A DNA stretch of 54,591 nucleotides from Haloferax sp. Atlit-12N (GTDB lineage Archaea > Halobacteriota > Halobacteria > Halobacteriales > Haloferacaceae). The stretch's first letter is position 1. Each line of letters opens with the position of its first letter. A program made the position numbers and the translations under genes. The notes beneath the pieces were generated by a model. The model had not been told where the DNA came from. It saw only the letters and a program-made list of their open reading frames with translations, and did no database searches. The DNA lies in contig NZ_PSYW01000006.1 in assembly GCF_003383095.1 (NCBI RefSeq), positions 1 through 54,591 on the forward strand. The letters are read 5' to 3'. Positions 40,977 to 48,897 of the stretch are shown here, one piece after another.

Positions 40977-41264
40977 TCAGTCAGAAAATTCGATCTCTTT
41001 CTTCTCGAGTGTCTCCGTGTCGAGTTCCTCGTCGAGGAACTGCTCGCCGAGTTCGGTGATTCCATAGAGGCCCTTGTCGACGCGGTTAAGCAGACCATAT
41101 TCGGTCAGCTTCCTGCAGCGGACGCCGGCATATTTACGGCCGATATCAACGCGGGGGACAAGGCCTTCACGAGAGACCGCCAGTGGAGTCAGGTTTCCAT
41201 CCTGACGAATCGCTTCGAGGATGCGGTCGTCAACTCGGCTCATCCACTCTCCCCGCTTGCGCAT
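40977..41264 (-). CDS. PhiH1-type repressor
   Basis: 95 aa from ATG 41264. The sequence pattern WMSRVDDRILEAIRQDGNLT, then YAGVRCRKLTEYGLL and GLYGITELGEQFLDEEL, is that of the phiH1 repressor family of haloarchaeal winged-helix proteins. Upstream in-frame codons are poor, so ATG 41264 is preferred. It faces an operator-rich region with TTGGGTAA sites and presumably keeps the lytic genes silent in lysogeny. Confidence 0.9.
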   Translation of the reverse strand: MRKRGEWMSRVDDRILEAIRQDGNLTPLAVSREGLVPRVDIGRKYAGVRCRKLTEYGLLNRVDKGLYGITELGEQFLDEELDTETLEKKEIEFSD

Positions 41265-41468
41265 GCAGTGTTCATTGACTGTCGTTGTGATATTCCCATC
41301 GAACTGGAATATACTCTTACCCAACAGGTCTACAATATTATTCTCTGGGTAACACCCGTTATACATTGGGTAATGAGAGATTCCCAACGGGTAGAAAGTT
41401 ATTAGTGGGATTGGATTGTGGGTTGACATAGAAGCCGAGACCGCGACACGCACCGCTCAGGTGTAGAA
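41265..41468. promoter_or_regulatory. Repressor operator region
   Basis: Contains the perfect inverted pair TTACCCAA (41317-41324) and TTGGGTAA (41366-41373), plus GGGT-AAC-ACCC (41347-41357) and CCCAACGGGT (near 41383). An AT-rich stretch (TACAATATTATT, near 41331) lies between the arms and could be the repressor promoter. This is the likely genetic switch; repressor would act on both strands. Confidence 0.6.
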
Positions 41469-41494
41469 AAGCCGGGTGTAAGGGCACCCGGCTT
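41469..41494 (+). other. Perfect 10-bp stem-loop in leader
   Basis: AAGCCGGGTG (41469-41478) pairs with CACCCGGCTT (41485-41494) around a six-base loop TAAGGG. Its right half, GTAAGGGCACCCGGC, recurs at 51128-51142 near the start of another transcript. No T-run follows, so it is more likely a leader RNA element than a terminator. Confidence 0.55.
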
Positions 41495-41573
41495 GCGGGA
41501 TTGGCTTCCACACGACTACCAGGCCCTCTCTACGAGGACTGGTTCGCTAGTTACCAGGCTAGCGTGGAAAGCC

Positions 41574-42002
41574 ATGTCTACAAAAGACGATTCGCCGGAT
41601 AAATCAACCGGCACGAACCGGAGTACTGCACGCCGAAACACGACCGCCGCCGCGGACCTCACCGCGTTCCAGAACAACATCCTCGTCATTCTGGCCGAAG
41701 AGCCCATGTACGGGCTCGCCATCAAGCGTGAGCTGGAGACGTACTACGGCGAGGACGTCAACCACGGCCGGCTCTACCCCAACCTCGACGACCTCGTCGA
41801 ACGGGGCTTCGTAAAAAAGAGCGAACTCGACAAGCGGACCAACCAGTACGAGCTGACCGACGACGGCCTCCAGGTCGTTTTCGGACACCTCGACTGGGCG
41901 TTCTCGAAGCTCGTCACCGACGACGAGCGCGCCGAGACCGTCACCGACCTCATCGACTCGAACACTGGCCGGGCGCTCGCGACCGACGGGGGCGAGTGCT
42001 GA
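41574..42002 (+). CDS. PadR-family transcription regulator
   Basis: 142 aa from ATG 41574. ILVILAEEPMYGLAIKRELETYY and NHGRLYPNLDDLVERGFVKK, then TNQYELTDDGLQV, are the PadR winged-helix hallmarks. It ends with ATDGGEC, the TDGG motif that recurs in the large downstream protein. The stop overlaps the next ATG. Its location next to the repressor region suggests it controls the rightward early operon. Confidence 0.88.
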   Translation: MSTKDDSPDKSTGTNRSTARRNTTAAADLTAFQNNILVILAEEPMYGLAIKRELETYYGEDVNHGRLYPNLDDLVERGFVKKSELDKRTNQYELTDDGLQVVFGHLDWAFSKLVTDDERAETVTDLIDSNTGRALATDGGEC

Positions 42003-42286
42003 TGAGTGATTCAGAACTGGCAGGACTGGCAACCGTGGGTTTCAGCGAGACTCACGGGGTCTGTCTGTTCCTCGGGGAGAGAGACACCGAGTGGCAACAG
42101 CTCGAACTCGACGACGAAGAAGGAATCACCGAGACGTACTGGGAGCGACGGATGGTCCTTACGCTCCCGGAACCGATGGACAGTGATGAGTTCCAAGACT
42201 TCGTCAAGGAATGCGGTCACATTCGGAACGTCATCGACCAGTGCCTACCCAAAATCGACCTGATTGACGGAGGCGAGCATGAGTGA
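42002..42286 (+). CDS. Hypothetical 94-aa protein
   Basis: ATG 42002 overlaps the PadR stop. Mixed beta/alpha with FLGERDTEWQQLEL and a short helix near EFQDFVKECGHIRNVID. Overlaps the start of the large TDGG protein. Not recognised. Confidence 0.65.
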   Translation: MSDSELAGLATVGFSETHGVCLFLGERDTEWQQLELDDEEGITETYWERRMVLTLPEPMDSDEFQDFVKECGHIRNVIDQCLPKIDLIDGGEHE

Positions 42287-44162
42287 CTCGACGCTCACGC
42301 CTGACGACGTCCTCAACACGACGGTCAAGTCTGGCACGGGCTCGTGGTACGAGGTCATCTCGACCGACGAAGACGACACGGTCGAACTGATCGCCGTCGA
42401 CGCGACCAACACCAGCCGCTCGCGCAGCGTCGACCAGCTCCTCGAGGACCTCAACGAAGGCGACTGGGAGACTGTCTACGAAGGCACGACTCGCGAAGTC
42501 GTCGCCGACGGCGGGCACGAGGACGAGGACGAGGGCGCGGCCGACGCCGACACGGAACACTTCGAGACCTTCGCCGGCACGGTCGTGATGGACGCCGACG
42601 ACACGGGCCACATCATCCTCGACGATGGCAGCGACACGTGTTCGGTCATCCTCGGGGCGTTCGAGACGGCCGTCTCTCCGACAGATGTCGAGATTGGCGA
42701 CGATCTCGAAGTCCGCGGCCCCGTCGACACCGACGACCGCATCGTCGCCGACGAAGCCGAGTTCATCGACTTCGACCACGGCGTCGACACGGGCGAGCGG
42801 CTCGCAACCGACGGTGGTCAGAACATCATCCTCGTCAAGCCGAACGGGAAGCGTGGAATCAAAACACATCACCTGCCATCGGCCGACGACCCAACGAAGC
42901 CGAAGTGCCGACTGAACGTCGACGGCCCCTCAGAGTGGCAGCAAACGACAGTCGAAAAGCGGCCTCACACGGAACTGTGCAATCGGTGCGCAGAGAACTG
43001 GGGCGGCGGTTCGACCGGCGAGACCATGGCCGACCGACTCGACGAAGCCGACCCTGAAGACCTGGGTCTCTCCCCGTCTGGCGAACGGCTCATCACCGAC
43101 GGTGGGAACACGTGCTCGGAGTGCGGGGCCGTGCTCCCCGAAGAGATCATCGAAGGTACGGGCGTCTACTGCGACGAGTGCGGGACCGGTCAGATGGTCA
43201 CCGACGGGGGTGTGACCTCTGGCGACATCAAATCCCGCCCAGCGACGAAGACGATGCACCTCGACGCGCTTCGCGACGAGTGGGCCGAGTGCTGGCACAT
43301 GCTCGTGGACAACCCCCATGACGCCGATCTCTACAACGCGCTCCACGACCGCGCCGCCAGCATTTCACACACGCTCGAACAGCGTGTCGACGTCCATTAC
43401 CCCGAGTGCCCGAACTGCGGTGCAACCAGTTGGGGTCAAGAGCCGGGTGAGGCGCTTCTCTGCGGGGACTGTCTTCGGACACCCAACGAGGCCGTGACTG
43501 ACGCAGTCCACCACGAGTGGGAGCGGATGGGTGAGCGTCGACCGAACGTCGACGACGAGCACGTGCTCGTCACCGACGGCGGGTGTCAGCACCCCGAATC
43601 CAAGGTCGTTGAGGAGACCCACCGCTGGGATCTGAACAAAGGCTCACTCTACGTCACTGGCACGTGCCACGAATGCGACATGGACGTCGAAGAGACGTAC
43701 CGTGTCGTTCGAGAGTCGGTTGAGGTTTCCCCCGAGTACGACCTCGTCGCTGACGGCAGCGGGTACGACGTCGACGGCGAAGCACCACCTGCGACCGGGC
43801 AGTCGATGCAGAGCGTCGACGCAGACGCCGCCGAGAACATCTCGAAGCGCGCACGCTCGCAAGTCAAAGCCCGAGCCATGCGGGCACTCATCGAGCCGGG
43901 CGACGACGTCCGACTTGACGACGGGAAGCTCTGCCGCGTGATCGAGACGGCGACCGCGGGGCGCTTCACCGGCTACGCGCTCAACGGCCCGGTCGACGTT
44001 CAGCAGATTCCGTATAGCGACATCGACTATATCACGGAGACGCGATCCCGGCTCGTCGACGAGCTGTCGCTGCTGTCGGACGACGAACTCGAACGGCAGT
44101 TCAAAGCACTCGTCAAAGAGATCGACACCCGCGACCGGGCCATCTGGAGGGCCGACCGATGA
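42279..44162 (+). CDS. Multi-module protein with repeated TDGG motifs
   Basis: 627 aa. Repeated short joints LATDGGQ, LITDGGN, MVTDGGV, LVTDGGC and VVADGGH separate small modules: an N-terminal beta unit, an OB-fold-like domain (GTVVMDADDTGHIILDDGSD, about 95-160), several zinc ribbons (CNRC, CSECGA...CDEC, CPNC...CGDC, CHEC) and a C-terminal helical part. No known protein comes to mind. The OB-like and zinc parts suggest nucleic-acid binding. This is the largest gene of the rightward early block. Confidence 0.75.
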   Translation: MSDSTLTPDDVLNTTVKSGTGSWYEVISTDEDDTVELIAVDATNTSRSRSVDQLLEDLNEGDWETVYEGTTREVVADGGHEDEDEGAADADTEHFETFAGTVVMDADDTGHIILDDGSDTCSVILGAFETAVSPTDVEIGDDLEVRGPVDTDDRIVADEAEFIDFDHGVDTGERLATDGGQNIILVKPNGKRGIKTHHLPSADDPTKPKCRLNVDGPSEWQQTTVEKRPHTELCNRCAENWGGGSTGETMADRLDEADPEDLGLSPSGERLITDGGNTCSECGAVLPEEIIEGTGVYCDECGTGQMVTDGGVTSGDIKSRPATKTMHLDALRDEWAECWHMLVDNPHDADLYNALHDRAASISHTLEQRVDVHYPECPNCGATSWGQEPGEALLCGDCLRTPNEAVTDAVHHEWERMGERRPNVDDEHVLVTDGGCQHPESKVVEETHRWDLNKGSLYVTGTCHECDMDVEETYRVVRESVEVSPEYDLVADGSGYDVDGEAPPATGQSMQSVDADAAENISKRARSQVKARAMRALIEPGDDVRLDDGKLCRVIETATAGRFTGYALNGPVDVQQIPYSDIDYITETRSRLVDELSLLSDDELERQFKALVKEIDTRDRAIWRADR

Positions 44163-44323
44163 GCCGCGGTGTTGAGCAAGCGCTCGAAAAGATTCGAGAC
44201 GGCGCGTGGGAGCTCGGAAACTACGAAGACGAACTCCCCGAGGACGTGTTCGCGTACTTCGAAGATGAGTACTGCAACATCGAAGACATGGTCGACAAGG
44301 GGCTTCAGGAGGTCCGCGAATGA
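44159..44323 (+). CDS. Small acidic helical protein, 54 aa
   Basis: Starts in the stop of the large protein gene (ATG 44159) and reads SRGVEQALEKIRDGAWELG with a high Glu/Asp content. Its stop overlaps ATG 44320. Too short for length-filtered calling, but the four-base overlaps and codon use support it. Confidence 0.65.
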   Translation: MSRGVEQALEKIRDGAWELGNYEDELPEDVFAYFEDEYCNIEDMVDKGLQEVRE

Positions 44324-44454
44324 GCCTCGATGAAGCGCGCGAGGACCTCAATGAGGTCGTCCGCAAACACTCGTCGAGCCTCGACGCCGAGGACCTCAAG
44401 ACGCTGTCAGCAGACCTCGACTCCATCGCGAAGAAGTGGGAGGCCCTGCCATGA
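44320..44454 (+). CDS. Small helical protein, 44 aa
   Basis: From ATG 44320. One long amphipathic helix (LDEARE, EDLNEVVRKHSSSLDAEDL, KTLSADLDSIAKKW). Overlaps both neighbours by 4 bp. Perhaps an oligomerising or adaptor peptide. Confidence 0.65.
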   Translation: MSLDEAREDLNEVVRKHSSSLDAEDLKTLSADLDSIAKKWEALP

Positions 44455-44588
44455 GCGCGTCCGACTTCGACTTCGAGCGCCTCGAGGAGGAGGACGTGAT
44501 GCTCCCGACCAGCGAGGGCGACCTCATGCTCGAGGGCCACGACGGCGCGTGGATGACCTGCGAGCACCCAATGGAGGTTCGCGACTGA
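44451..44588 (+). CDS. Small acidic protein, 45 aa
   Basis: From ATG 44451 to TGA 44588. Acidic, with FERLEEEDVMLPTSEGDLM. The stop overlaps the next ATG. No motif. Confidence 0.6.
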   Translation: MSASDFDFERLEEEDVMLPTSEGDLMLEGHDGAWMTCEHPMEVRD

Positions 44589-45022
44589 TGTCGGTTGAGT
44601 CGTTCATCGAGAACGCCCCGTCGACGTTCATCCTCGCGACGCAACTGCCGGCTGCTCACGGAACGCCGCTGTCCGAGCTCGCGACGGTCCGGCAGGACTC
44701 GTTCGACGATGAAGGTCACGAGTGGGACTTCTACCTCAACGGCTCCGGCGAGCAGCGGACCGATGTCGTTCGGACGCACGGCGACCAGTTCCCCGACGAG
44801 TGCGCGATCAACTGGCCAGCGGGTTCGTGTCTGGTCGTCCTGGACGGCGCTGCGCTCGCGGTGCTGAAGCCTGACGAACAGGAACTCTACTGCGACCGCG
44901 ACGAAACCCACGAGTGGGAGCACGCCATCCTCGGTGCGCTCCACGGCCGACTCACCGAGTTGGGCGTTGACCTACCCCCGCTCGACGAACTCGTTCGCGA
45001 CCGTGAGGAGGTGCAGGGCTGA
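44588..45022 (+). CDS. Hypothetical 144-aa protein
   Basis: Mixed alpha/beta with a Trp-rich middle (INWPAGSCLVVLDGAALAVL) and an acidic His-containing stretch (DRDETHEWEHAILGALHGRL). Coupled to both neighbours. Not recognised. Confidence 0.7.
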   Translation: MSVESFIENAPSTFILATQLPAAHGTPLSELATVRQDSFDDEGHEWDFYLNGSGEQRTDVVRTHGDQFPDECAINWPAGSCLVVLDGAALAVLKPDEQELYCDRDETHEWEHAILGALHGRLTELGVDLPPLDELVRDREEVQG

Positions 45023-45324
45023 TGCGGAAGCACTTCTACCTCGTCGTCGAGAGCGAAAAGAACCCAGACCGAGAAGGAGGCGTGTCAATCTACGAGAACC
45101 AGCAGCGGCCGTCTTCGAAGAACGAGCAGACCGTGCACCAGATGCGGAACCTCGAAACGAACGAGACGTGGACGAAGACGATGGTGAGTCTCGGATACGT
45201 TGACTTCGAGGACGAAGACGACTACGAAGAACGCGCCCACGAGAAGATGCTGGAGAAACTCGCCGAGATTGACGAATCGCACCTGCGTGACGCCGGTCTC
45301 GACCCGGAGGAGGTGTTCGACTGA
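45022..45324 (+). CDS. Hypothetical 100-aa acidic protein
   Basis: N-terminal beta strand (KHFYLVVESEKNPDREGG) and a charged helical C terminus (AHEKMLEKLAEIDESHL). Coupled by 1-bp overlaps. Not recognised. Confidence 0.65.
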   Translation: MRKHFYLVVESEKNPDREGGVSIYENQQRPSSKNEQTVHQMRNLETNETWTKTMVSLGYVDFEDEDDYEERAHEKMLEKLAEIDESHLRDAGLDPEEVFD

Positions 45325-46025
45325 TGCGGCGCGTAATCATCGGCCTCGCGACCAGCGGCGTCTCCGAGGACCGGCAGAAAGTCCCGTCGAACCTCGATGG
45401 CAGCTACCCTGCTATCGATGTCGAAGAGCGAACCTACCTCGACGGTGAGTCCGTCCACTTCGGGACGGCCGCCGGCCGCATCGACACCCAAGAAACCGAC
45501 GTCCACATCGACGAGCGCGGTATCCACACCGAGCGCGTGGAGGGGCGAGAAGTCAACGTCACCGACTTCATCTGCGACCCTGCCGCCGGCTGGGTCGGCG
45601 TCGATTCGTCGAACGGCGATTGGCTTTTCGAGACGCTGATGGGCGTTTGGAACGCCAACATCCTCCGATGTGAGCTCGACGTCACGGCCTTCGCGAAGCA
45701 CGTCGACGACCAGGACGGGAACTGCTGGCAGATCGGCTACAAGCACGACCTCGACGATGACGACGATGACGGGCAGGCGAAGTCGGGGACGATGTTCCAC
45801 CGAGACGCCCATTTCGGCGCGGGCTCCGGTCAGTACACCCAGTTCGGCTACAGCTACCTCTTCGACGACCAGTTCGTTCGCGGAACGGTCGCGCAGTCTG
45901 GCTACGTCGCAGAGTTCAACGCTGACAACCCCGAGTTCTTCGCTCGGTGGCTGAAAGAAGAGATCCTCCCGTTCTGTAGCGTCGACGAACCGCCGCAGAC
46001 GACGATCTCGGAGGTGCGCCGATGA
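45324..46025 (+). CDS. Hypothetical 233-aa protein
   Basis: Beta-rich with a poly-Asp loop (LDDDDDDGQ) and aromatic strands (FGAGSGQYTQFGYSYLFDD). Length and repeated Gly/Tyr hint at a barrel or lipocalin-like fold, but I cannot name a family. Overlaps ATG 46022. Confidence 0.65.
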   Translation: MRRVIIGLATSGVSEDRQKVPSNLDGSYPAIDVEERTYLDGESVHFGTAAGRIDTQETDVHIDERGIHTERVEGREVNVTDFICDPAAGWVGVDSSNGDWLFETLMGVWNANILRCELDVTAFAKHVDDQDGNCWQIGYKHDLDDDDDDGQAKSGTMFHRDAHFGAGSGQYTQFGYSYLFDDQFVRGTVAQSGYVAEFNADNPEFFARWLKEEILPFCSVDEPPQTTISEVRR

Positions 46026-46276
46026 GCGTCGACGAGAACGTGGCAAGCGCGAGAGCTAACCACTCCCCACGTACTCGCCTCGAAGCGATCGTCGATCACG
46101 CACTCGAATCGCCAGTCACACAGCCACATCTCGGTGGGATAGACATCGGCTGTGGCGTGTTCATCCACGGCCGACCCGCAGACATCGACCACTACCGCCA
46201 CAACAAGTGCATGCAGACCAAGTCGTGGATCTCGACTGGGCCAGGAGACATGGTCCCGCTTGAGGAGGTGCGGTGA
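46022..46276 (+). CDS. Hypothetical 84-aa protein
   Basis: Helical N terminus (RTRLEAIVDHALE) and a C-terminal half with C and H residues (CGVFIHGRP, HYRHNKCM) that may bind metal. Followed two bases later by the next gene. Confidence 0.6.
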   Translation: MSVDENVASARANHSPRTRLEAIVDHALESPVTQPHLGGIDIGCGVFIHGRPADIDHYRHNKCMQTKSWISTGPGDMVPLEEVR

Positions 46277-46277
46277 G

Positions 46278-47216
46278 ATGGCGGCAGCGAACGTCGAGTT
46301 CACGGAGACGACCGTCACGCGCTACCATGAGGATCTCCTCGACGACGGCGGGCGCGAACTTCGCGTCCAAGTCGCCGTCGACGACGTCGAGGTCGCAGTC
46401 CTCGAGACAGCCGACGAGGGCGTCGCCAAGATCACGGCGATCAACCAGATCGACGATACCGTCCTTCGGCGCGCGTCGTTCGAGGCTGTTGCGGCCGCGG
46501 TCGACAAACTCCACAACCAGGGGTTCGAGACCGACCTCGGGCCGCTGGGCCATCTCGCTCGTACTACTCACACGCACTCGCTGAGCGACAGTTGGGAAGA
46601 CGGCCTCGCGGAACCCACCCAACATGAATTCACGTTTGCATTCACGGCGGAAGGCGATGAGACCGCCCCAACGCTGTCGAGTGACGAAGAGTGGACGCTC
46701 GGGAACTCGCTTGAGCCAGAGCCACGCGATGTCGATTCCAACACGAAGTCGGTCGTCACGCCCGCGTCGGGCGAGGTCGGGTTCGGCCCGGTCGTCGACG
46801 ACGAGGCCGACCAGGACGAGCCCGCTGTCGACGACGCAGACGCTGATGAAGACGAGGATGACGAAGTCTGGTGTGGCATCTGCTTGGAAGGCCCGTTCCA
46901 GAGTCTCCCGATTCATCACGGTCGGAGGCACCCGGATGAAGAGCCGGCGCCGATGGATCACGAGCCGTCCCCTGCGTTCGTTGCCCGAGATCCGGAAGCA
47001 ATCGTCGAGGACGCCAGCACGCCGCGGTCGCTCGAGGAGGTCCTCAACGCGGTCGAACGGCAGGACACCATCATGGACGTCCACCAGCGCATCGCTGGGA
47101 ACCGGTACAAGAGCACCCAACAGCTGCTCAACGACCTCGGGCTGACGAACCCAGGGGCGTCGGACTTCCACAGTGATGTCGACGAGCGTCTCGACGCGCT
47201 CTGGAGGTACCTCTGA
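46278..47216 (+). CDS. Hypothetical 312-aa protein with C2H2 finger
   Basis: From ATG 46278. A beta domain (1-100) and an acidic linker lead to CGICLEGPFQSLPIHHGRRH (about residue 200-225), a C2H2-like finger. A helical C-terminal domain (RSLEEVLNAVERQDTIMDVH and following) contains a possible HTH near STQQLLNDLGLTN. Likely a DNA-binding regulator. The stop overlaps ATG 47216. Confidence 0.7.
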   Translation: MAAANVEFTETTVTRYHEDLLDDGGRELRVQVAVDDVEVAVLETADEGVAKITAINQIDDTVLRRASFEAVAAAVDKLHNQGFETDLGPLGHLARTTHTHSLSDSWEDGLAEPTQHEFTFAFTAEGDETAPTLSSDEEWTLGNSLEPEPRDVDSNTKSVVTPASGEVGFGPVVDDEADQDEPAVDDADADEDEDDEVWCGICLEGPFQSLPIHHGRRHPDEEPAPMDHEPSPAFVARDPEAIVEDASTPRSLEEVLNAVERQDTIMDVHQRIAGNRYKSTQQLLNDLGLTNPGASDFHSDVDERLDALWRYL

Positions 47217-47917
47217 TGTCGACCGAGGCCAGCGACTGGGCGCACGTCGCGAACGCGAACGGAGACGTGTCGATACAGGCGTGGTGCGACGAGCACCGCT
47301 TGCTCCCGCATCTCCTCCCGTTCGAGTACCGGAAGACGACGCCCATCGAGTTCCTCGAAGCCGTCGTCGACGGGCTCGACGACATCCCGAAGACGGCCGC
47401 GACGTTCCGTCCGACGAAGATCGACGGCGTCGAGCACGCCCCTGCTGCAGGCGCGAACATCATGACGGACATGCTCGGTACGCTCGGCTCGTGGCGCGTG
47501 GAAGAGACCACGCCCACGCGCTGGACCAACCCGCAGTACGTCCATCTCGATTCGCTGCAGACGATGCCAGAGAAAGGCGACCGGATGGAGATCATCGAGC
47601 GCTGTGCGGCTTACGGAACGCTCACCGTAGGTGACGTTGCCCCGCGTCTCGGGATCACCAAAGGGAGTCTGCGGCGGTGGCTCACGCGAAAGAACGTCCC
47701 CTGGAGTCACCTCCGGCACGAGGGGATCGTTCGACTCGCCCGGACGCTCCGAACTGCTTCGGAGTGGGGCTACTCGGAGCGCCGGCACGCTCGGGTCCTC
47801 CCTCGCGCAGAGGGGACTGTCCGGTCGTGGATTCAGAATCACGCTCGAGACACCGACTTCGAGCCGCCGGCTGACCCGAGTGGCGAGCAGTGGTTCATGG
47901 GGGGTCAGATCCGATGA
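47216..47917 (+). CDS. HTH-containing regulator, 233 aa
   Basis: The middle (GTLTVGDVAPRLGITKGSLRRWLTRKNV, about 140-170) is a clear helix-turn-helix, followed by a second HTH-like part (RHARVLPRAEGTVRSWIQ). The N-terminal 100 residues are alpha/beta. Probably a transcription or replication factor of the early block. Confidence 0.75.
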   Translation: MSTEASDWAHVANANGDVSIQAWCDEHRLLPHLLPFEYRKTTPIEFLEAVVDGLDDIPKTAATFRPTKIDGVEHAPAAGANIMTDMLGTLGSWRVEETTPTRWTNPQYVHLDSLQTMPEKGDRMEIIERCAAYGTLTVGDVAPRLGITKGSLRRWLTRKNVPWSHLRHEGIVRLARTLRTASEWGYSERRHARVLPRAEGTVRSWIQNHARDTDFEPPADPSGEQWFMGGQIR

Positions 47918-47997
47918 CCCTCGAACGCTCTGTCGTCTGGTGGGTGCTGCTGTGCTCAGCTGTCGTGGTCACCGCTCACCTGGGGGTAACTTGGTGA
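47914..47997 (+). CDS. Possible 27-aa membrane peptide
   Basis: ATG 47914 overlaps the previous stop. The peptide is a single hydrophobic span (VVWWVLLCSAVVVTAHLGV) and ends one base before the next start (47999). Its place in an unbroken coupled series supports it; otherwise too short to be sure. Confidence 0.4.
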   Translation: MTLERSVVWWVLLCSAVVVTAHLGVTW

Positions 47998-47998
47998 C

Positions 47999-48298
47999 AT
48001 GTCCGTGCAGCCGAGTACCAACAGCCCCGCGAACGCGTGGGCGTCTCAAGACGGTCAGGTCGTCGCGCGCCTCGAGTCAGGTGGCCGGTCGCACGCCCAG
48101 CGGCGATGGGACGAACGCTGCCCGCCGGAGTGGGAAGAGTTCTCAGTCCGCGCAGCATGGCTCGACGGCGAGCCGTGGGACGTCCCCGGCGACGACAGCG
48201 CTGCCCGGCTCCACAAACCCTCCGGGATGCTCGTCATTTCGACGTACGGATTTCTCACGAGCGTTGTCCGTGCTCGCTGGAGGGGTTACGATGAGTGA
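47999..48298 (+). CDS. Hypothetical 99-aa protein
   Basis: Polar N terminus, then RRWDERCPPEWEEFSVRAAW and a hydrophobic C-terminal strand (GMLVISTYGFLTSVVRARW). Overlaps ATG 48291. Not recognised. Confidence 0.65.
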   Translation: MSVQPSTNSPANAWASQDGQVVARLESGGRSHAQRRWDERCPPEWEEFSVRAAWLDGEPWDVPGDDSAARLHKPSGMLVISTYGFLTSVVRARWRGYDE

Positions 48299-48826
48299 AA
48301 ATCGAACGCCGGCGTCAGACAATCGGCCAAACTATAAGACCCACGACAGAGAAGAAACCGGATATGCAACGCTGACGCTCATCGGACGTGAGGTCCGGGG
48401 ACATCCCCGGCGACCTCGCGGCCACCGGGGACGGTCCACCAGAAGGAAGTTGACACCTGTCTCTTCTCGTGGTTCCGTCTTAACGTTTGCCCCATCGAAG
48501 AGCCGTGGCTTTCTCACGTGCGGTTCGATGGCGACGCCGGTGGCTTCGACGAGCGTCTCGACCAGCATCGCTCACGAAGCAACACAGACCACCGCTACCT
48601 CGATGCAACACGAGACCACGACGACCACGACGACCGACTCGAACCGCTGTTCTCCCGAGAGAGAATTTTTTTCTTCTCGACGCGCCCCGCGAGAGTACGA
48701 CGGGGTAACCCGCGAGAAGCCGAACAGCCGCCTCACCACCTCGAAGTCCCAGAATCACCAATCAACCACGAGGGGGTCGGTTCCGGAGGAACCACCGACC
48801 CCCTCCCCTGCCTCACATCAGACTGA
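48291..48826 (+). pseudogene. Gene broken by two apparent frameshifts
   Basis: From ATG 48291 the first 36 codons look coding (DREETGYATLTLIGREV). Coding character then moves by +1 near the G4 run at 48397-48400 (GDIPGDLAATGDGPPEG) and by +1 again near 48441-48448. From there the third frame encodes EVDTCLFSWFRLNVCPIEEP and LSHVRFDGDAGGFDERLD and runs to TGA 48824-48826. The joined product would be about 175 aa. The unbroken first frame continues to 48905 (204 aa) but as Thr/Ser/Arg-rich, non-halophile sequence. Sequencing error, real decay or two frameshifts are all possible. A GTG at 48518 could restart translation. Confidence 0.5.
48770..48805. repeat. 12-bp inverted repeat
   Basis: GAGGGGGTCGGT (48770-48781) and its exact reverse complement (48794-48805) with a 12-base loop form a very stable hairpin. 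It lies at the end of the broken gene and upstream of 48898. Could be a terminator without T-run, an operator or part of an origin. Confidence 0.7.
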
Positions 48827-48875
48827 TGTGAGTGGTGGGTGTGGAGAACACCGACTCACATCAGACTGCTGTGAG
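48812..48875. repeat. Two near-identical inverted-repeat elements
   Basis: CTCACATCA-GAC-TGATGTGAG (48812-48832) is a 9-bp-arm palindrome. A second copy at 48855-48875 differs from it by one base (A to C in the right arm). The centres are 43 bp apart and the second ends 22 bp before ATG 48898. This looks like a pair of operator sites for a dimeric DNA-binding protein. Confidence 0.7.
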
Positions 48876-48897
48876 GGTGTTCGTGGGGGTGAAGCCG

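Noticed and set aside
41431-41510. Possible tRNA: GAAGCC...GGCTTCC ends with internal stems
   Set aside because: There is no T-arm consensus (GGTTCRAAT) and the internal stem-loop of 10 bp does not fit an anticodon arm. It is better read as a leader hairpin.
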